Shown here: positions 14,746-24,202 of the stretch, one piece after another
Position numbering within the stretch: position 1 is the first letter of the stretch
How the letters are laid out: each line of letters starts with the position of its first letter
NCBI GenBank assembly: GCA_937989585.1
Contig: CALKRW010000036.1
Span: 8,679 to 72,678 of the forward strand
From: an uncultured Porphyromonadaceae bacterium
Lineage (GTDB): Bacteria; Bacteroidota; Bacteroidia; Bacteroidales; Muribaculaceae
Direction: 5' to 3'
DNA length: 64,000 bases
Notes under the pieces: model-generated
Seen by the model: the letters and a program-made list of their open reading frames with translations, nothing else
Told to the model about the DNA's origin: nothing
Database searches by the model: none
Translations under genes and position numbers: made by a program

Positions 14746-17433
14746 ATGACCATCTACGTCATCATAATCTGTCTGGCCATTTGCCTCGGCATGGCTGTCT
14801 CCGTCTGGGCCTTCGGCACGGGCGGCAAGCGCAGTCGTATCTTCCATGACATCTATTTCACTATCGAGGAAACGGATGGCATCGGTGTGGTATATACCAA
14901 GACCGGCGAGGCCTCAGCCATCATCAAGATGGAGAATCCGGTGGCCAAATTCGGCGGCAACATCGATGCCTATTACGAATACACCAAACTATTCGCAGCC
15001 ATCTGTGCCACTCTCGGCGAGGACTACGCCATACATAAGCAGGATGTTTTCACCCGTCGCGGGTTCGAAGACGAAAGCGAAGAGAAAAGAGAATTTCTCT
15101 CCAACTCTTATTTCGAGTACTTCAAGGGACGTGAGTACACAGATTCATTCACCTACCTGACCATAACTCAGGAATGTAAGAAGAGCCGTCTGTTCAGCTA
15201 CGACCCCAAGAAGTGGCGAGACTTCCTCGTAAAAATCCGTAAGGTGACCGACCAGTTGCGTGATGCCGGTGTAAAAGCTCACTTCCTCAATAAAAAGGAT
15301 GCCTCCGAGGTGGTTGACCGCTTCTTCGCCATGGACTTCGCCCATAAGCGCATCTCCTTCAACAGCTTCAAGGCTGATGAAGAATGTGTGGGAATCGGCG
15401 AAAAGAACTGCAAGATCTACTCGCTCGTAGATGTGGACTGCATCAACCTCCCTGGCCAAATCCGTCCGTTCACCAAGATTGAGGTCAACAACACTTCTTT
15501 GCCGGTTGACCTGATGTCGGTTCTCGACTCCATCCCCGAGATAGAGTCGGTGGTTTATAACCAGATAATCTTCATGCCCGGACAGAAACGCGAGCTTTCG
15601 ATGCTTGATAAGAAGCGCAACCGACATGCCTCAGTACCCAATCCCGGCAACCTGATAGCCGTGGAGGATATTGAAAAGGTGCAGGAGGTCATTGCCCGCG
15701 AGAACAAGCAGTTGGTCTATGCCCACTTCAACATCATGGTGACGTGCCGCAAAGGCGTGGATCTTCAGAAACCGACCAACCATCTTGAAAATGTATTCGG
15801 ACGCCTCGGTATTCATATCTCCAAGAAGAGTTACAACCAGTTGGAGCTGTTTGTCAACTCATTCCCCGGGAACTGCTTCAAGATGAATCCCGAATACGAC
15901 CGCTTCCTGACTATCTCAGATGCTGCCATGTGTCTGATGTATAAGGAACACTCACAGCACTCAGAAGACACGCCACTGAAAATCTACTACACAGACCGTC
16001 AGGGAGTGCCGGTAGCCATCGACATATCCGGCAAGGAGGGAGCCAACAAGCTGACTGATAACAGTAACTTCTTCTGCCTCGGCCCTTCGGGTAGCGGCAA
16101 GAGTTTCCACATGAACTCTGTAGTGCGTCAGCTTCATGAGCAGAACACCGACGTGGTGATGGTCGATACCGGTAACTCTTACGAGGGGCTTTGCGAATAC
16201 CTCGGAGGCAAGTATATCTCATATACCGAGGAGAAGCCTATCACGATGAATCCGTTCAAGATCAACCGCCACGAATACAATATCGAGAAGATAGACTTCC
16301 TCAAGAACCTTATTTTACTGATATGGAAAGGTTCGGACGCTAAGATTCCGGAGATTGAGTTCCGCATAGTCGAGCAGATCATCATCGACTACTACGATGC
16401 CTATTTCAATGGCTTCACTCACTACACCGATGAGCAGCGCTCGGTATTACTTAAGAACCTCTTTGCATCTGCAAGTCGCAAGAATCAGAATATGTCTCCG
16501 AAGGATGTTGACGAGATGGTGCGCAAACAGATTGACGTACTGGAAGCCCGTAGAGCCGCGCTCAAAGTGAACGAACTGAGCTTCAACTCATTCTTCGATT
16601 ACTCTTTCGATCGCTTGGAGCAGATTTGTACCGAGAACGACATCACTACTATCTCATATTCGACCTATTCGACCATGCTCCAGCCATTCTACAAGGGAGG
16701 AGCATACGAAAAGATCCTCAATGAGAATGTGGATTCGACGCTGTTCGACGAAACCTTCATCGTGTTCGAGGTGGATGCCATCAAGGAGAACAAGAAACTG
16801 TTTCCCATTGTCACCCTGATTATTATGGATGTCTTCCTCCAAAAGATGCGTCTGAAAAAGAACCGCAAAGTTCTTGTGATTGAGGAGGCTTGGAAGGCAA
16901 TTGCTTCGCCACTTATGGCCGAGTATATCAAGTACCTCTACAAGACCGCCCGTAAGTTCTGGGCTTCGGTGGGTGTGGTGACTCAGGAAATCCAGGACAT
17001 TATCGGCTCGGAGATTGTCAAGGAGGCTATCATCAACAACTCTGATGTAGTGATGCTCCTCGACCAATCGAAGTTCAAGGAACGCTTCGACGAGATAAAG
17101 AAGATACTCGGACTGACAGATGTGGACTGCAAGAAGATTTTCACCATCAACCGCCTTGAAAACAAAGAAGGCAGATCGTTCTTCCGCGAGGTATTTATTC
17201 GTCGTGGTGCCAACGGCAACGTCTTCGGAGTCGAGGAACCTCGTGAGTGCTACATGACTTACACCACTGAGCGTGCTGAGAAAGAGGCATTGAAGCTCTA
17301 CAAACGGGAACTGCAATGTTCACACCAACAGGCTATAGAAGCCTACTGCCGTGACTGGGCAAAGTCCGGTATATCCAAATCCCTTGCCTTCGCCCAAATG
17401 GTGAATAAGGAAGGGAAAGTATTGAATCTCTAA
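14746..17433 (+). CDS. traG: TraG-family conjugation ATPase (VirB4-like)
   Basis: 895 residues. An N-terminal membrane helix (YVIIICLAICLGMAVSVWAF) precedes a long VirB4/CagE-type domain. The Walker A is GPSGSGKSFHM (about residue 446) and the Walker B is KVLVIEEAWKA (about residue 708), followed by the motif ARKFWASVGVVTQEIQDI typical of the family. It powers assembly of and transport through the type IV channel at the inner membrane. It starts 3 bp after the preceding lipoprotein gene. No frameshift or missing motif is visible, so the ATPase should be functional. Confidence 0.92.
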   Translation: MTIYVIIICLAICLGMAVSVWAFGTGGKRSRIFHDIYFTIEETDGIGVVYTKTGEASAIIKMENPVAKFGGNIDAYYEYTKLFAAICATLGEDYAIHKQDVFTRRGFEDESEEKREFLSNSYFEYFKGREYTDSFTYLTITQECKKSRLFSYDPKKWRDFLVKIRKVTDQLRDAGVKAHFLNKKDASEVVDRFFAMDFAHKRISFNSFKADEECVGIGEKNCKIYSLVDVDCINLPGQIRPFTKIEVNNTSLPVDLMSVLDSIPEIESVVYNQIIFMPGQKRELSMLDKKRNRHASVPNPGNLIAVEDIEKVQEVIARENKQLVYAHFNIMVTCRKGVDLQKPTNHLENVFGRLGIHISKKSYNQLELFVNSFPGNCFKMNPEYDRFLTISDAAMCLMYKEHSQHSEDTPLKIYYTDRQGVPVAIDISGKEGANKLTDNSNFFCLGPSGSGKSFHMNSVVRQLHEQNTDVVMVDTGNSYEGLCEYLGGKYISYTEEKPITMNPFKINRHEYNIEKIDFLKNLILLIWKGSDAKIPEIEFRIVEQIIIDYYDAYFNGFTHYTDEQRSVLLKNLFASASRKNQNMSPKDVDEMVRKQIDVLEARRAALKVNELSFNSFFDYSFDRLEQICTENDITTISYSTYSTMLQPFYKGGAYEKILNENVDSTLFDETFIVFEVDAIKENKKLFPIVTLIIMDVFLQKMRLKKNRKVLVIEEAWKAIASPLMAEYIKYLYKTARKFWASVGVVTQEIQDIIGSEIVKEAIINNSDVVMLLDQSKFKERFDEIKKILGLTDVDCKKIFTINRLENKEGRSFFREVFIRRGANGNVFGVEEPRECYMTYTTERAEKEALKLYKRELQCSHQQAIEAYCRDWAKSGISKSLAFAQMVNKEGKVLNL

Positions 17434-17442
17434 TCAAGAAAC

Positions 17443-19995
17443 ATGAACCGAATACTGCTCTTATTAATAATGTGTCTTGTCGGGGTGACTGCCTCGGCCC
17501 AGTATGCCAATATCAACTACGACGCGAAGACCGTGGCTGCCATGGCTGCGGCCTATGGTGCCGAAGGTGCTTCGGAGGCATATTGCAATGAGCAGGTGAA
17601 AAAGATTCTGGAGAAGTACACCTCGGCCGAAGTGGCCGCTGCAGCCATCTTTTCGTCGAAGTTTCTCGACCGCAAGGCTCTGACCGACCTCGGTATTTGG
17701 AGCAGTTCCACCGAGAACTACTATTACAAGCGCATCTACCGAATGGTTGCCACCAAAATCATCCCGAAGATTGTGGTGGTTGCCCGGCTGATGCTTGAGC
17801 AACCGCAGAATGCCCTCTATTGGGGAAGTTATCTGATGAAGATCTGCGACGAGACCAAGGCTCTATGTATGCAATTTGAGTCGGTAGTGACCAACAGTCG
17901 TCTCGGCTTCTCCGACATCAACTTCCTTGAACTCTCGCCCGAGGCTCGACAGCTATTCAAGTTCGCCCAATACAACATTGTCAACTGGGACAATATGCAA
18001 CGGATGCTCTCCGAGGCCCCAAGCCATTTCACAAAGGAGAATCTCCGTGCCGATGCGCAGAATCTTTATAACATTGCTGTCGGAATCGCATCCTCAGCAG
18101 CACAGGACATCATGAGCCAGGTGCTTAATGGTTCTGATTTCAGCGGTCTGATGCAGGGTAAGATTACCGGCATCTATGACGCTGTTGTGAGCTGTGAGCG
18201 TATCTACGGCAACATCAACAATCTGACCGCCGGAAAGATAATGGACATCGTCGGTTCGCCGGAGAATGTCCACCGACTCTTCAACATCGCCAACTACAAT
18301 ACCACGGAATGGGTCACCGATTATGTCGACCGTGCCGACGGTCAGTATTACACCCAGCGTTGGTATATCTACCGTCGTGAAGCCGGTTCGGAGACGATGT
18401 GCAATTACAATCCTCCGACCGACGACAATTCGATTCTGAATGGCTCGGCATGGTACCGCGTTAATACTACGGATCCAAATTATTACCCAACAGCAGCCGT
18501 AGTTGAGGCAGCTTTGAGCAACTCAGAGAACCATGCCGGGTGGTCACGCGCCCGCGTGTCCCAGCTCAACAGTCAGGACAACCGCTACCGTTACAACATC
18601 AACTATTGGCGCCACGGCTACATTCTCAGCCGCAAGAACAAACAGTACGGCAAAGCATACGCCTATTCCATCACCGTCACCAAGTCATGGGATTGGAAGG
18701 AGGAAGTTTATGAGGAAGTCTTCGATTCCTACAACATGGATCTCGCCACCTTTCAGAAGCAGATGCAGGTCAAACTCCAGGCTTTCAATGACAATGAGGA
18801 AGGTCTTGTCTATCAGATTGGCTATGACGGACGCAACTATTATTCAGCCTCAGATGCCGGCAAACTCAATGGCACGGAGAGCGTGATTGTCTCCGTCACC
18901 TGCCATGACGGCGCAAAACTGATGACCGGAACCACCCAGTATAAGTGCAAGAGCTGCGGTGCGTCGGTTAGCAACCACACCAAGCAGTGCGCCATGTTAA
19001 CGACACTTTCGGGCAATCAGGACAACGACACCTCGGAACTCGACCGTATGGAGACCGAGTGGCGCAACAAGATAACTGTGCTCCAGTCCCAGATTCAACA
19101 GCTTGAACGTGAGAACGCCGAACTTGTGAAGCAGATAGCCAATGCGACCGTAACCGAAGCTGCATCTCTGCGTCAGCAGTACAATGCGAACCAGGCTGAG
19201 ATCAACCGTCTGAAAGCGGAGCTTACAACAGCCCAAAACAAACTGAAAGAGGTTCTCCAAGCCAAGGAGGATGCCTCACAGGACAACGACATCGCGACAG
19301 ATGATTACTACCGCATTCCGGCTATCATGCAGGATTGCAAGACCGCATATTCTCTGACTTGGAATGGCGAAGGAAGTTGGTCGGGCAACACCTACATCCG
19401 CAAAGGTCAGACTCCCAACATCAACGGCACCGTCACCTTCAAGGCAACCATCTCGATTGCACGTAAGCCGAAATATTTCCTCGGCATCAAGATACATCGG
19501 GCCATCGTGCAGATTGACTATGAGTTGTCAGCTGAATACTCGGACACTCAGGTTGTCGAGATTATCAAGCTCGACCCAAAGGCATCGGAAACCGAGAAGC
19601 AGAAACAGGTGAACGACCGCATATCGGCAATCGCCCGTGACTATCCCAACTGTCAGCTGGAGACCCAATATGTCAAGAACGACCCTGCCGAGGTTGACGA
19701 TACCGATGACACCTACCATCTTCTTTGGTCTTCCGACCGTCTGGAGATTGCCCGTGGCGTGGACATGCGCCTCCATAAGATTTACGCCGACCTTGTGTCG
19801 ATTGAGAAGATGATGAACTACAAACGCTCGATTATCGACGTGCTGTTATCCATTGCTCCGGCAATCAATGACGAACAGGGGCGCCGACAAACACTCATTC
19901 AGCAGGCCCGCCGCCGCTGGCTCCGCAATGCAGCCAACGCCAAGCACGCTGATGGCTATAACGGTAAATATGATGAAGATATTTCCAATGAATAA
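17443..19995 (+). CDS. Large secreted conjugation protein with coiled coil and zinc ribbon
   Basis: 850 residues. It has a Sec signal (MNRILLLLIMCLVGVTASAQ) and a long helical N-terminal region (about 30-270). A tyrosine-rich middle (about 280-460) is followed by a zinc-ribbon-like YKCKSCGASVSNHTKQC (about residue 507). The coiled coil (about 540-610) includes LQSQIQQLERENAELVKQIA. The C-terminus is Arg-rich (RRRWLRNAANAKHADG). The position right after traG corresponds to the TraH/TraI slot of Bacteroidales elements, but it is far longer than the TraI I know. A periplasmic scaffold of the channel is the likely role. Zinc binding is inferred from the four Cys. Confidence 0.55.
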   Translation: MNRILLLLIMCLVGVTASAQYANINYDAKTVAAMAAAYGAEGASEAYCNEQVKKILEKYTSAEVAAAAIFSSKFLDRKALTDLGIWSSSTENYYYKRIYRMVATKIIPKIVVVARLMLEQPQNALYWGSYLMKICDETKALCMQFESVVTNSRLGFSDINFLELSPEARQLFKFAQYNIVNWDNMQRMLSEAPSHFTKENLRADAQNLYNIAVGIASSAAQDIMSQVLNGSDFSGLMQGKITGIYDAVVSCERIYGNINNLTAGKIMDIVGSPENVHRLFNIANYNTTEWVTDYVDRADGQYYTQRWYIYRREAGSETMCNYNPPTDDNSILNGSAWYRVNTTDPNYYPTAAVVEAALSNSENHAGWSRARVSQLNSQDNRYRYNINYWRHGYILSRKNKQYGKAYAYSITVTKSWDWKEEVYEEVFDSYNMDLATFQKQMQVKLQAFNDNEEGLVYQIGYDGRNYYSASDAGKLNGTESVIVSVTCHDGAKLMTGTTQYKCKSCGASVSNHTKQCAMLTTLSGNQDNDTSELDRMETEWRNKITVLQSQIQQLERENAELVKQIANATVTEAASLRQQYNANQAEINRLKAELTTAQNKLKEVLQAKEDASQDNDIATDDYYRIPAIMQDCKTAYSLTWNGEGSWSGNTYIRKGQTPNINGTVTFKATISIARKPKYFLGIKIHRAIVQIDYELSAEYSDTQVVEIIKLDPKASETEKQKQVNDRISAIARDYPNCQLETQYVKNDPAEVDDTDDTYHLLWSSDRLEIARGVDMRLHKIYADLVSIEKMMNYKRSIIDVLLSIAPAINDEQGRRQTLIQQARRRWLRNAANAKHADGYNGKYDEDISNE

Positions 19996-20713
19996 GATAT
20001 TGGTTTTCATGGCAATGCTCTTCCCGCTGTGCGCCCATGCGCAGTGGAGCTTCGATATACCATCGGTTGAGGCATATATCGCCGACCACAAGAATCAGAA
20101 GAGCCTGCTGCTTGCCCGTTCAACTCTAGAACTGAGCAACAAACTCCTTCACGAATACTCTGCCAAATCAGCAGATGAATATAAGGAACTGAACTTCGAC
20201 CTTGACAAATACACCCGAGCCTTCGACATCATAGACCTTGTGTATCAGTCGACAAGGACTGCCTTGAATGTCAGGGATACATACGGAAACATTTCCGAGA
20301 ACGTGGGCAAGTACAAGCGTATGCTAACGGATTTCCATGAGAAATGCCTAAAGCGCGGCAACATAGAGACCGCCGACACGCTGATTATCACCATCAACCT
20401 TCACTGCATACAAAAGATAGGGAAAGAAGCGGAGAATCTCTACCGATCAATGACCGACCTAGTGCTGTATGCCATCGGTGCGGCGGCTTGCTCCACCTCC
20501 GATTTGATGATGGTGCTCAACTCCATCAACTTGTCGCTCGACAATATCCGTTTGCATCTGAATACTGCCTACTTCGAGACATGGCGATACATTCAGGTCC
20601 GGATAGGCTACTGGAAATCTTCGGTCTATCGCAGCAAATCCCTAAAAGAAATACTTGACGGTGCCTTCGGAAGATGGCGCGGAGCAGGATACCTTAACGA
20701 ATCACGAGAATGA
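19988..20713 (+). CDS. Secreted conjugation-operon protein (TraI-like position)
   Basis: 241 residues from the ATG at 19988, chosen because it places a clean signal peptide (MNKILVFMAMLFPLCAHAQW) at the N-terminus; in-frame ATGs at 19970 and 19973 add a few residues. The mature protein is helical, with a conserved-looking end: KEILDGAFGRWRGAGYLNES. The same RWRGAG motif occurs in the next gene product, which suggests a shared domain or partner. It overlaps the previous gene by 8 bp and the next by 4 bp (ATGA). A periplasmic subunit of the transfer machinery is inferred from position. Confidence 0.6.
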   Translation: MNKILVFMAMLFPLCAHAQWSFDIPSVEAYIADHKNQKSLLLARSTLELSNKLLHEYSAKSADEYKELNFDLDKYTRAFDIIDLVYQSTRTALNVRDTYGNISENVGKYKRMLTDFHEKCLKRGNIETADTLIITINLHCIQKIGKEAENLYRSMTDLVLYAIGAAACSTSDLMMVLNSINLSLDNIRLHLNTAYFETWRYIQVRIGYWKSSVYRSKSLKEILDGAFGRWRGAGYLNESRE

Positions 20714-21615
20714 AAAGAATATTCATGCCGGCCTTGCTGATGGCGGTTTGCTTATCAGCGAAGGCACAAAAGGTTACTTACAACCACGATAACGCTAAGA
20801 TGAACCAGGTTACGGTTCAGGAGACGGGAGCCGGTACGCTCTCGCCGAGCCTGTATTATCAAATTTTGCACAATCGCTACCGGAAGAAGGCCAATGCCGA
20901 GAACAAGATGGTTTATCGAACTTCCGCCGGAATAGCATACTGCCAACAGATTGAAGATGCTGAAAAACTCGACTCAGCTATGGTTAAGCGAGCTGAGATT
21001 GAGGCACTGAACATGGCCGACCGTCAGGTTGACCTCGCATGGCTCGCCGAGGGGAAGAAGATTGAGGACAAGCTCTCCGACTTCTCCCGAAACATCAATC
21101 GGTTGATGAGTGCAGGTGGCCGGAATGCCCACGTCACTCTTTGGCGGGAACATTACAACAAGTTCGTTACTGCCATCAATGCTGTCAAGCAGGCTTATAT
21201 GCCCAACTCGCAAAGGAAGAAAGAGTATCTGCGTATCTACAAGGACATCAATGAAGCCAACGAGACTCTCCTCCGTTTTATCGTCCGACTTCACGGCCAG
21301 GACCGCACCTCACGACTTCTTGCCGCTTCCTATACAAAGCCGGACCGCAACGGCACAATAGCCCAAGCGGCTATGAACCGTTGGCGCGGTGCCGGATGGA
21401 TGGCAACAATCAATGGAAATGGAGGGAATGAGAATGGAGGATCGATAATAGGACCAGTAAGACCTATCGACCCCAACTGGCCGATAATCCATCCTGACCG
21501 TCCTATCCGATACGAAGGTGACTACATCATAATCGACGGTCAACATTTCCACAAAGACTACTTCGTCGCCAATCAGGACAAGATTCTCGCACAATTCAAC
21601 AAGAAAAATAATTAA
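20710..21615 (+). CDS. Secreted conjugation-operon protein (DUF5045-like)
   Basis: 301 residues with a Sec signal (MKRIFMPALLMAVCLSAKAQ). The body is helical, with a conserved-looking YYQILHNRYRKKANAENKM region. It carries the RWRGAG motif (MNRWRGAGWMATING) seen in the upstream protein, followed by a Gly/Asn-rich linker and a Pro-rich tail (GPVRPIDPNWPIIHPDRP) ending in IIIDGQHFHKDYF. Such Pro-rich tails can span peptidoglycan or bind partners. I associate the family loosely with DUF5045 but am not certain. It starts inside the stop codon of the previous gene. Confidence 0.5.
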   Translation: MKRIFMPALLMAVCLSAKAQKVTYNHDNAKMNQVTVQETGAGTLSPSLYYQILHNRYRKKANAENKMVYRTSAGIAYCQQIEDAEKLDSAMVKRAEIEALNMADRQVDLAWLAEGKKIEDKLSDFSRNINRLMSAGGRNAHVTLWREHYNKFVTAINAVKQAYMPNSQRKKEYLRIYKDINEANETLLRFIVRLHGQDRTSRLLAASYTKPDRNGTIAQAAMNRWRGAGWMATINGNGGNENGGSIIGPVRPIDPNWPIIHPDRPIRYEGDYIIIDGQHFHKDYFVANQDKILAQFNKKNN

Positions 21616-21636
21616 CCAATATCATCCCAATATTCA

Positions 21637-22062
21637 ATGGATAAAGCAATTAGAACCATAGCTCTCAAAAACTCCTATGGAAAAATCACAATGATAGAGA
21701 CGGAAGAAGGCGTGTTCTGCTTCCGTGCCTACGAAACAGCCAATCTCTTCGGTTTTGCCGATGAGAAAGCCTGCATACGCAAATATGCGAATAAGCCGTT
21801 CCTTGTGCTTATGGAGACCAACGGTGGTAAGCAGCCTGTGAAGTGCATCAGCATCGAAGACGTGGCAATCATCTCCCAGCATTCACGAATGGCGAAGGCC
21901 GATCTGATGGCAGCAAACTTGCTGGTAGCCATCCGCAATCAACGGATTATGAATCTCGAAATGGAGAATATCTGTCTTCGTGACGACCTTGAATATGCAC
22001 TCGCCGGCTTGAAGGGACTCCAAGAGCAGCTGAACACCATACTTGATGACCTTATCCTATAA
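21637..22062 (+). CDS. BRO-N-like / antirepressor-like protein inside the tra operon
   Basis: 141 residues, cytoplasmic. The arrangement KITMIETEEGVFCFRAYETA, NLFGFADEKACIRKYANKP and ISIEDVAIISQHS recalls the BRO-N/antirepressor fold: a short beta hairpin, a helix entering the xxLGY-like NLFGFAD motif, then a second helix. A C-terminal coiled-coil-like helix follows (LEMENICLRDDLEYALAGLK). BRO-N proteins usually bind DNA and are typical of phages. Sitting between secreted Tra proteins and TraJ, it could couple transfer-gene expression to another signal. The similarity is moderate, and an unrelated fold cannot be excluded. It overlaps traJ by one base. Confidence 0.45.
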   Translation: MDKAIRTIALKNSYGKITMIETEEGVFCFRAYETANLFGFADEKACIRKYANKPFLVLMETNGGKQPVKCISIEDVAIISQHSRMAKADLMAANLLVAIRNQRIMNLEMENICLRDDLEYALAGLKGLQEQLNTILDDLIL

Positions 22063-23189
22063 TGGGCGATAATATCCTTTCTGACTTCGGTATCAATCTT
22101 CTTGAAGAAGAGATAGATGACGTAATCTTTCAGACAAACGAGTTCCTCTGCGACGCTACGTTCACCGGCTCGCAAGGGCCGTTTTGGTGGATTCTCCAGA
22201 TGTGCATGGCGTTGGCCGCTCTGTTCTCGCTAATCGTAGCCGGTCAGATGGCTTTCAAGATGATGTATAAGGGAGAGCCTCTCGATGTCATGAAGCTGCT
22301 TCGCCCACTCGGGATCAGCCTCATAATGTGCTGGTGGTATCCGCCGACCGACAGCGGACTCAACGAGAGCGGTTCATCATGGTGTGTACTTGATTTCCTA
22401 TCATACATCCCGAACTCCATAGGCTCGTATACCCACGACCTCTATTCAGCCGAGGCAGCACAGATCGAGGACAAGTTCAAGGAGGTGCAGGAACTGGTAT
22501 TCGTCAGAGACAGTCTATATACCGACCTCCAGGCTCAGGCCGATGTTGCTCGCACAGGCACATCAGACCCCAATCTCATAGAATCTACAATGGAGACCAC
22601 CGGCGTAGAGGAAGTGACACAGATGGAGAAGGACGCATCGAAGCTATGGTTTACCTCTCTTACCTCCGGCGCGGTTGTATGCATCGACAAGATTGTGATG
22701 GTCATAGCCCTGATAGTATTCCGCATCGGTTGGTGGGCCACAATCTATTGTCAGCAGATTCTCCTCGGTATGCTGACCATCTTCGGCCCGATACAATGGG
22801 CGTTCTCGCTTCTTCCAAAATGGGAAGGCGCATGGGCCAAGTGGCTCACCCGCTACTTGACCGTCCACTTCTATGGCGCGATGCTTTACTTCGTTGGCTT
22901 CTACGTGCTTCTGCTCTTTGACATCGTGCTGTGCATACAGGTAGAAAACCTCTCGGCGATAACGGAAAGCACTCAGACTATGGCCGCGTATCTACAAAAC
23001 TCGTTCTTCTCTGCCGGTTATCTGATGGCCGCATCTATCGTGGCGCTCAAATGTCTTAACCTCGTGCCCGACCTTGCAGCATGGATGATACCCGAAGGTG
23101 ATACCGCTTTCTCGACCCGAAACTTCGGCGAGGGTGTTGCTTCGCAAGCCAAAATGTCAGCACAGGGTGCTATGAGCAAAGTATTCTAA
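22062..23189 (+). CDS. traJ: TraJ-family, VirB6-like polytopic membrane protein
   Basis: 375 residues with at least six hydrophobic segments: WWILQMCMALAALFSLIVAG (about residue 40), PLGISLIMCWW, VVCIDKIVMVIALIVFRIGW, QQILLGMLTIFGPIQWAFSL, FYGAMLYFVGFYVLLLFDIV and AGYLMAASIVALKCL. The stretch FGPIQWAFSLLPKWEGAWAK is characteristic of Bacteroidales TraJ. It forms part of the inner-membrane translocation platform (VirB6 analogue). It is followed after 24 bp by traK. Confidence 0.85.
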   Translation: MGDNILSDFGINLLEEEIDDVIFQTNEFLCDATFTGSQGPFWWILQMCMALAALFSLIVAGQMAFKMMYKGEPLDVMKLLRPLGISLIMCWWYPPTDSGLNESGSSWCVLDFLSYIPNSIGSYTHDLYSAEAAQIEDKFKEVQELVFVRDSLYTDLQAQADVARTGTSDPNLIESTMETTGVEEVTQMEKDASKLWFTSLTSGAVVCIDKIVMVIALIVFRIGWWATIYCQQILLGMLTIFGPIQWAFSLLPKWEGAWAKWLTRYLTVHFYGAMLYFVGFYVLLLFDIVLCIQVENLSAITESTQTMAAYLQNSFFSAGYLMAASIVALKCLNLVPDLAAWMIPEGDTAFSTRNFGEGVASQAKMSAQGAMSKVF

Positions 23190-23213
23190 CCTTAACACAT
23201 CAACAATAAACCA

Positions 23214-23828
23214 ATGGTAATTAAAAACTTAGAAAACAAAATAAAACTGGTGACGATTGTCTGTTGCGTCTTTCTCTTGGGTTGCGTGGCAATCTCCATG
23301 TCGAGCATCTGGACAGCCCGAAGCATGGTGGTCGATGCCCAGAAGAAAATCTATGTCCTCGACGGCACCGTTCCCATCCTCGTGGAGCGCACCACCATGG
23401 ACGAGACCCTGGATGTTGAGGCCAAAAGCCATATCGAGCGATTCCACCACTTATTCTTCACACTCGCGCCTGATGACAAGTATATCAAGTACACGATGGA
23501 TAAGGCGATGTATCTCGTCGATGAGACCGGTCTTGCCCAGTACAATACCCTTAAGGAGAAAGGGTTCTACAACAATATCATGGGTACGTCGGCTGTGTTC
23601 TCAATCTATTGCGATTCAATTAACTTCGACCCGCAGAAGATGGAGTTCAAATACTATGGTCGTCAGCGTATAGAGCGCCGAACATCCATTTTGACCCGTG
23701 AGCTTGTGACTGCCGGACAGTTGAAGCGTGTGCCCCGCACCGATAACAATCCCCACGGTCTGCTCATTGTCAACTGGCGCACGCTGCTCAACAAGGATAT
23801 AGAACAGAAAACCAAAAACAACTATTGA
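23214..23828 (+). CDS. traK: TraK-family, VirB8-like protein
   Basis: 204 residues, the usual length for Bacteroidales TraK. One N-terminal membrane helix (VTIVCCVFLLGCVAISMSSI) leads into a periplasmic domain beginning ARSMVVDAQKKIYVLDGTVP and containing the family segment HIERFHHLFFTLAPDDKYI. This is the bitopic VirB8-type assembly factor that nucleates the channel. It lies between traJ and a small TraL-like gene, in conserved order. Confidence 0.88.
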   Translation: MVIKNLENKIKLVTIVCCVFLLGCVAISMSSIWTARSMVVDAQKKIYVLDGTVPILVERTTMDETLDVEAKSHIERFHHLFFTLAPDDKYIKYTMDKAMYLVDETGLAQYNTLKEKGFYNNIMGTSAVFSIYCDSINFDPQKMEFKYYGRQRIERRTSILTRELVTAGQLKRVPRTDNNPHGLLIVNWRTLLNKDIEQKTKNNY

Positions 23829-23830
23829 GC

Positions 23831-24202
23831 ATGGGCTGGAAAAAACTGATTATGGGCGAGAAGATGCCCGACAAGAACGACCCCAAGTATAAGGAACGAT
23901 ACGAGAAGGAGGTGGGCTTCGGCCGCAAGGTGGCCCGCTTCCTGAGAATCGATAAGGCGGCAGCCGCCACTCAGCGGTTTGCCGACCGCTGGCCCAAACT
24001 ATTCCTCAGCATCGTCTTCGGCATAGTGATATTCTGCTTCTGCCTGAATGTCTATCGCCTCTCGCAGGTGTCGCGCAGTGCGAACAACTATCAGACAGCC
24101 GTTGAGCAGCAGGAGAAGCGATACCGCGACAAAAGACCGGCGCAACCAATCGTAAAACCAATCAATAACGACAATACAAATGAACCTATTTCAGAAAATT
24201 AA
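23831..24202 (+). CDS. traL: Small single-pass conjugation protein (TraL position)
   Basis: 123 residues from the ATG at 23831, two bases after traK; a TTG at 23825 would add two residues. A basic cytoplasmic start (KYKERYEKEVGFGRKVARFL) is followed by one membrane helix (LFLSIVFGIVIFCFCLNVYR) and a short Gln/Arg/Lys-rich periplasmic tail. Position between traK and traM corresponds to TraL of CTnDOT-like elements. The symbol rests mainly on gene order. It overlaps traM by 23 bp. Confidence 0.65.
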   Translation: MGWKKLIMGEKMPDKNDPKYKERYEKEVGFGRKVARFLRIDKAAAATQRFADRWPKLFLSIVFGIVIFCFCLNVYRLSQVSRSANNYQTAVEQQEKRYRDKRPAQPIVKPINNDNTNEPISEN

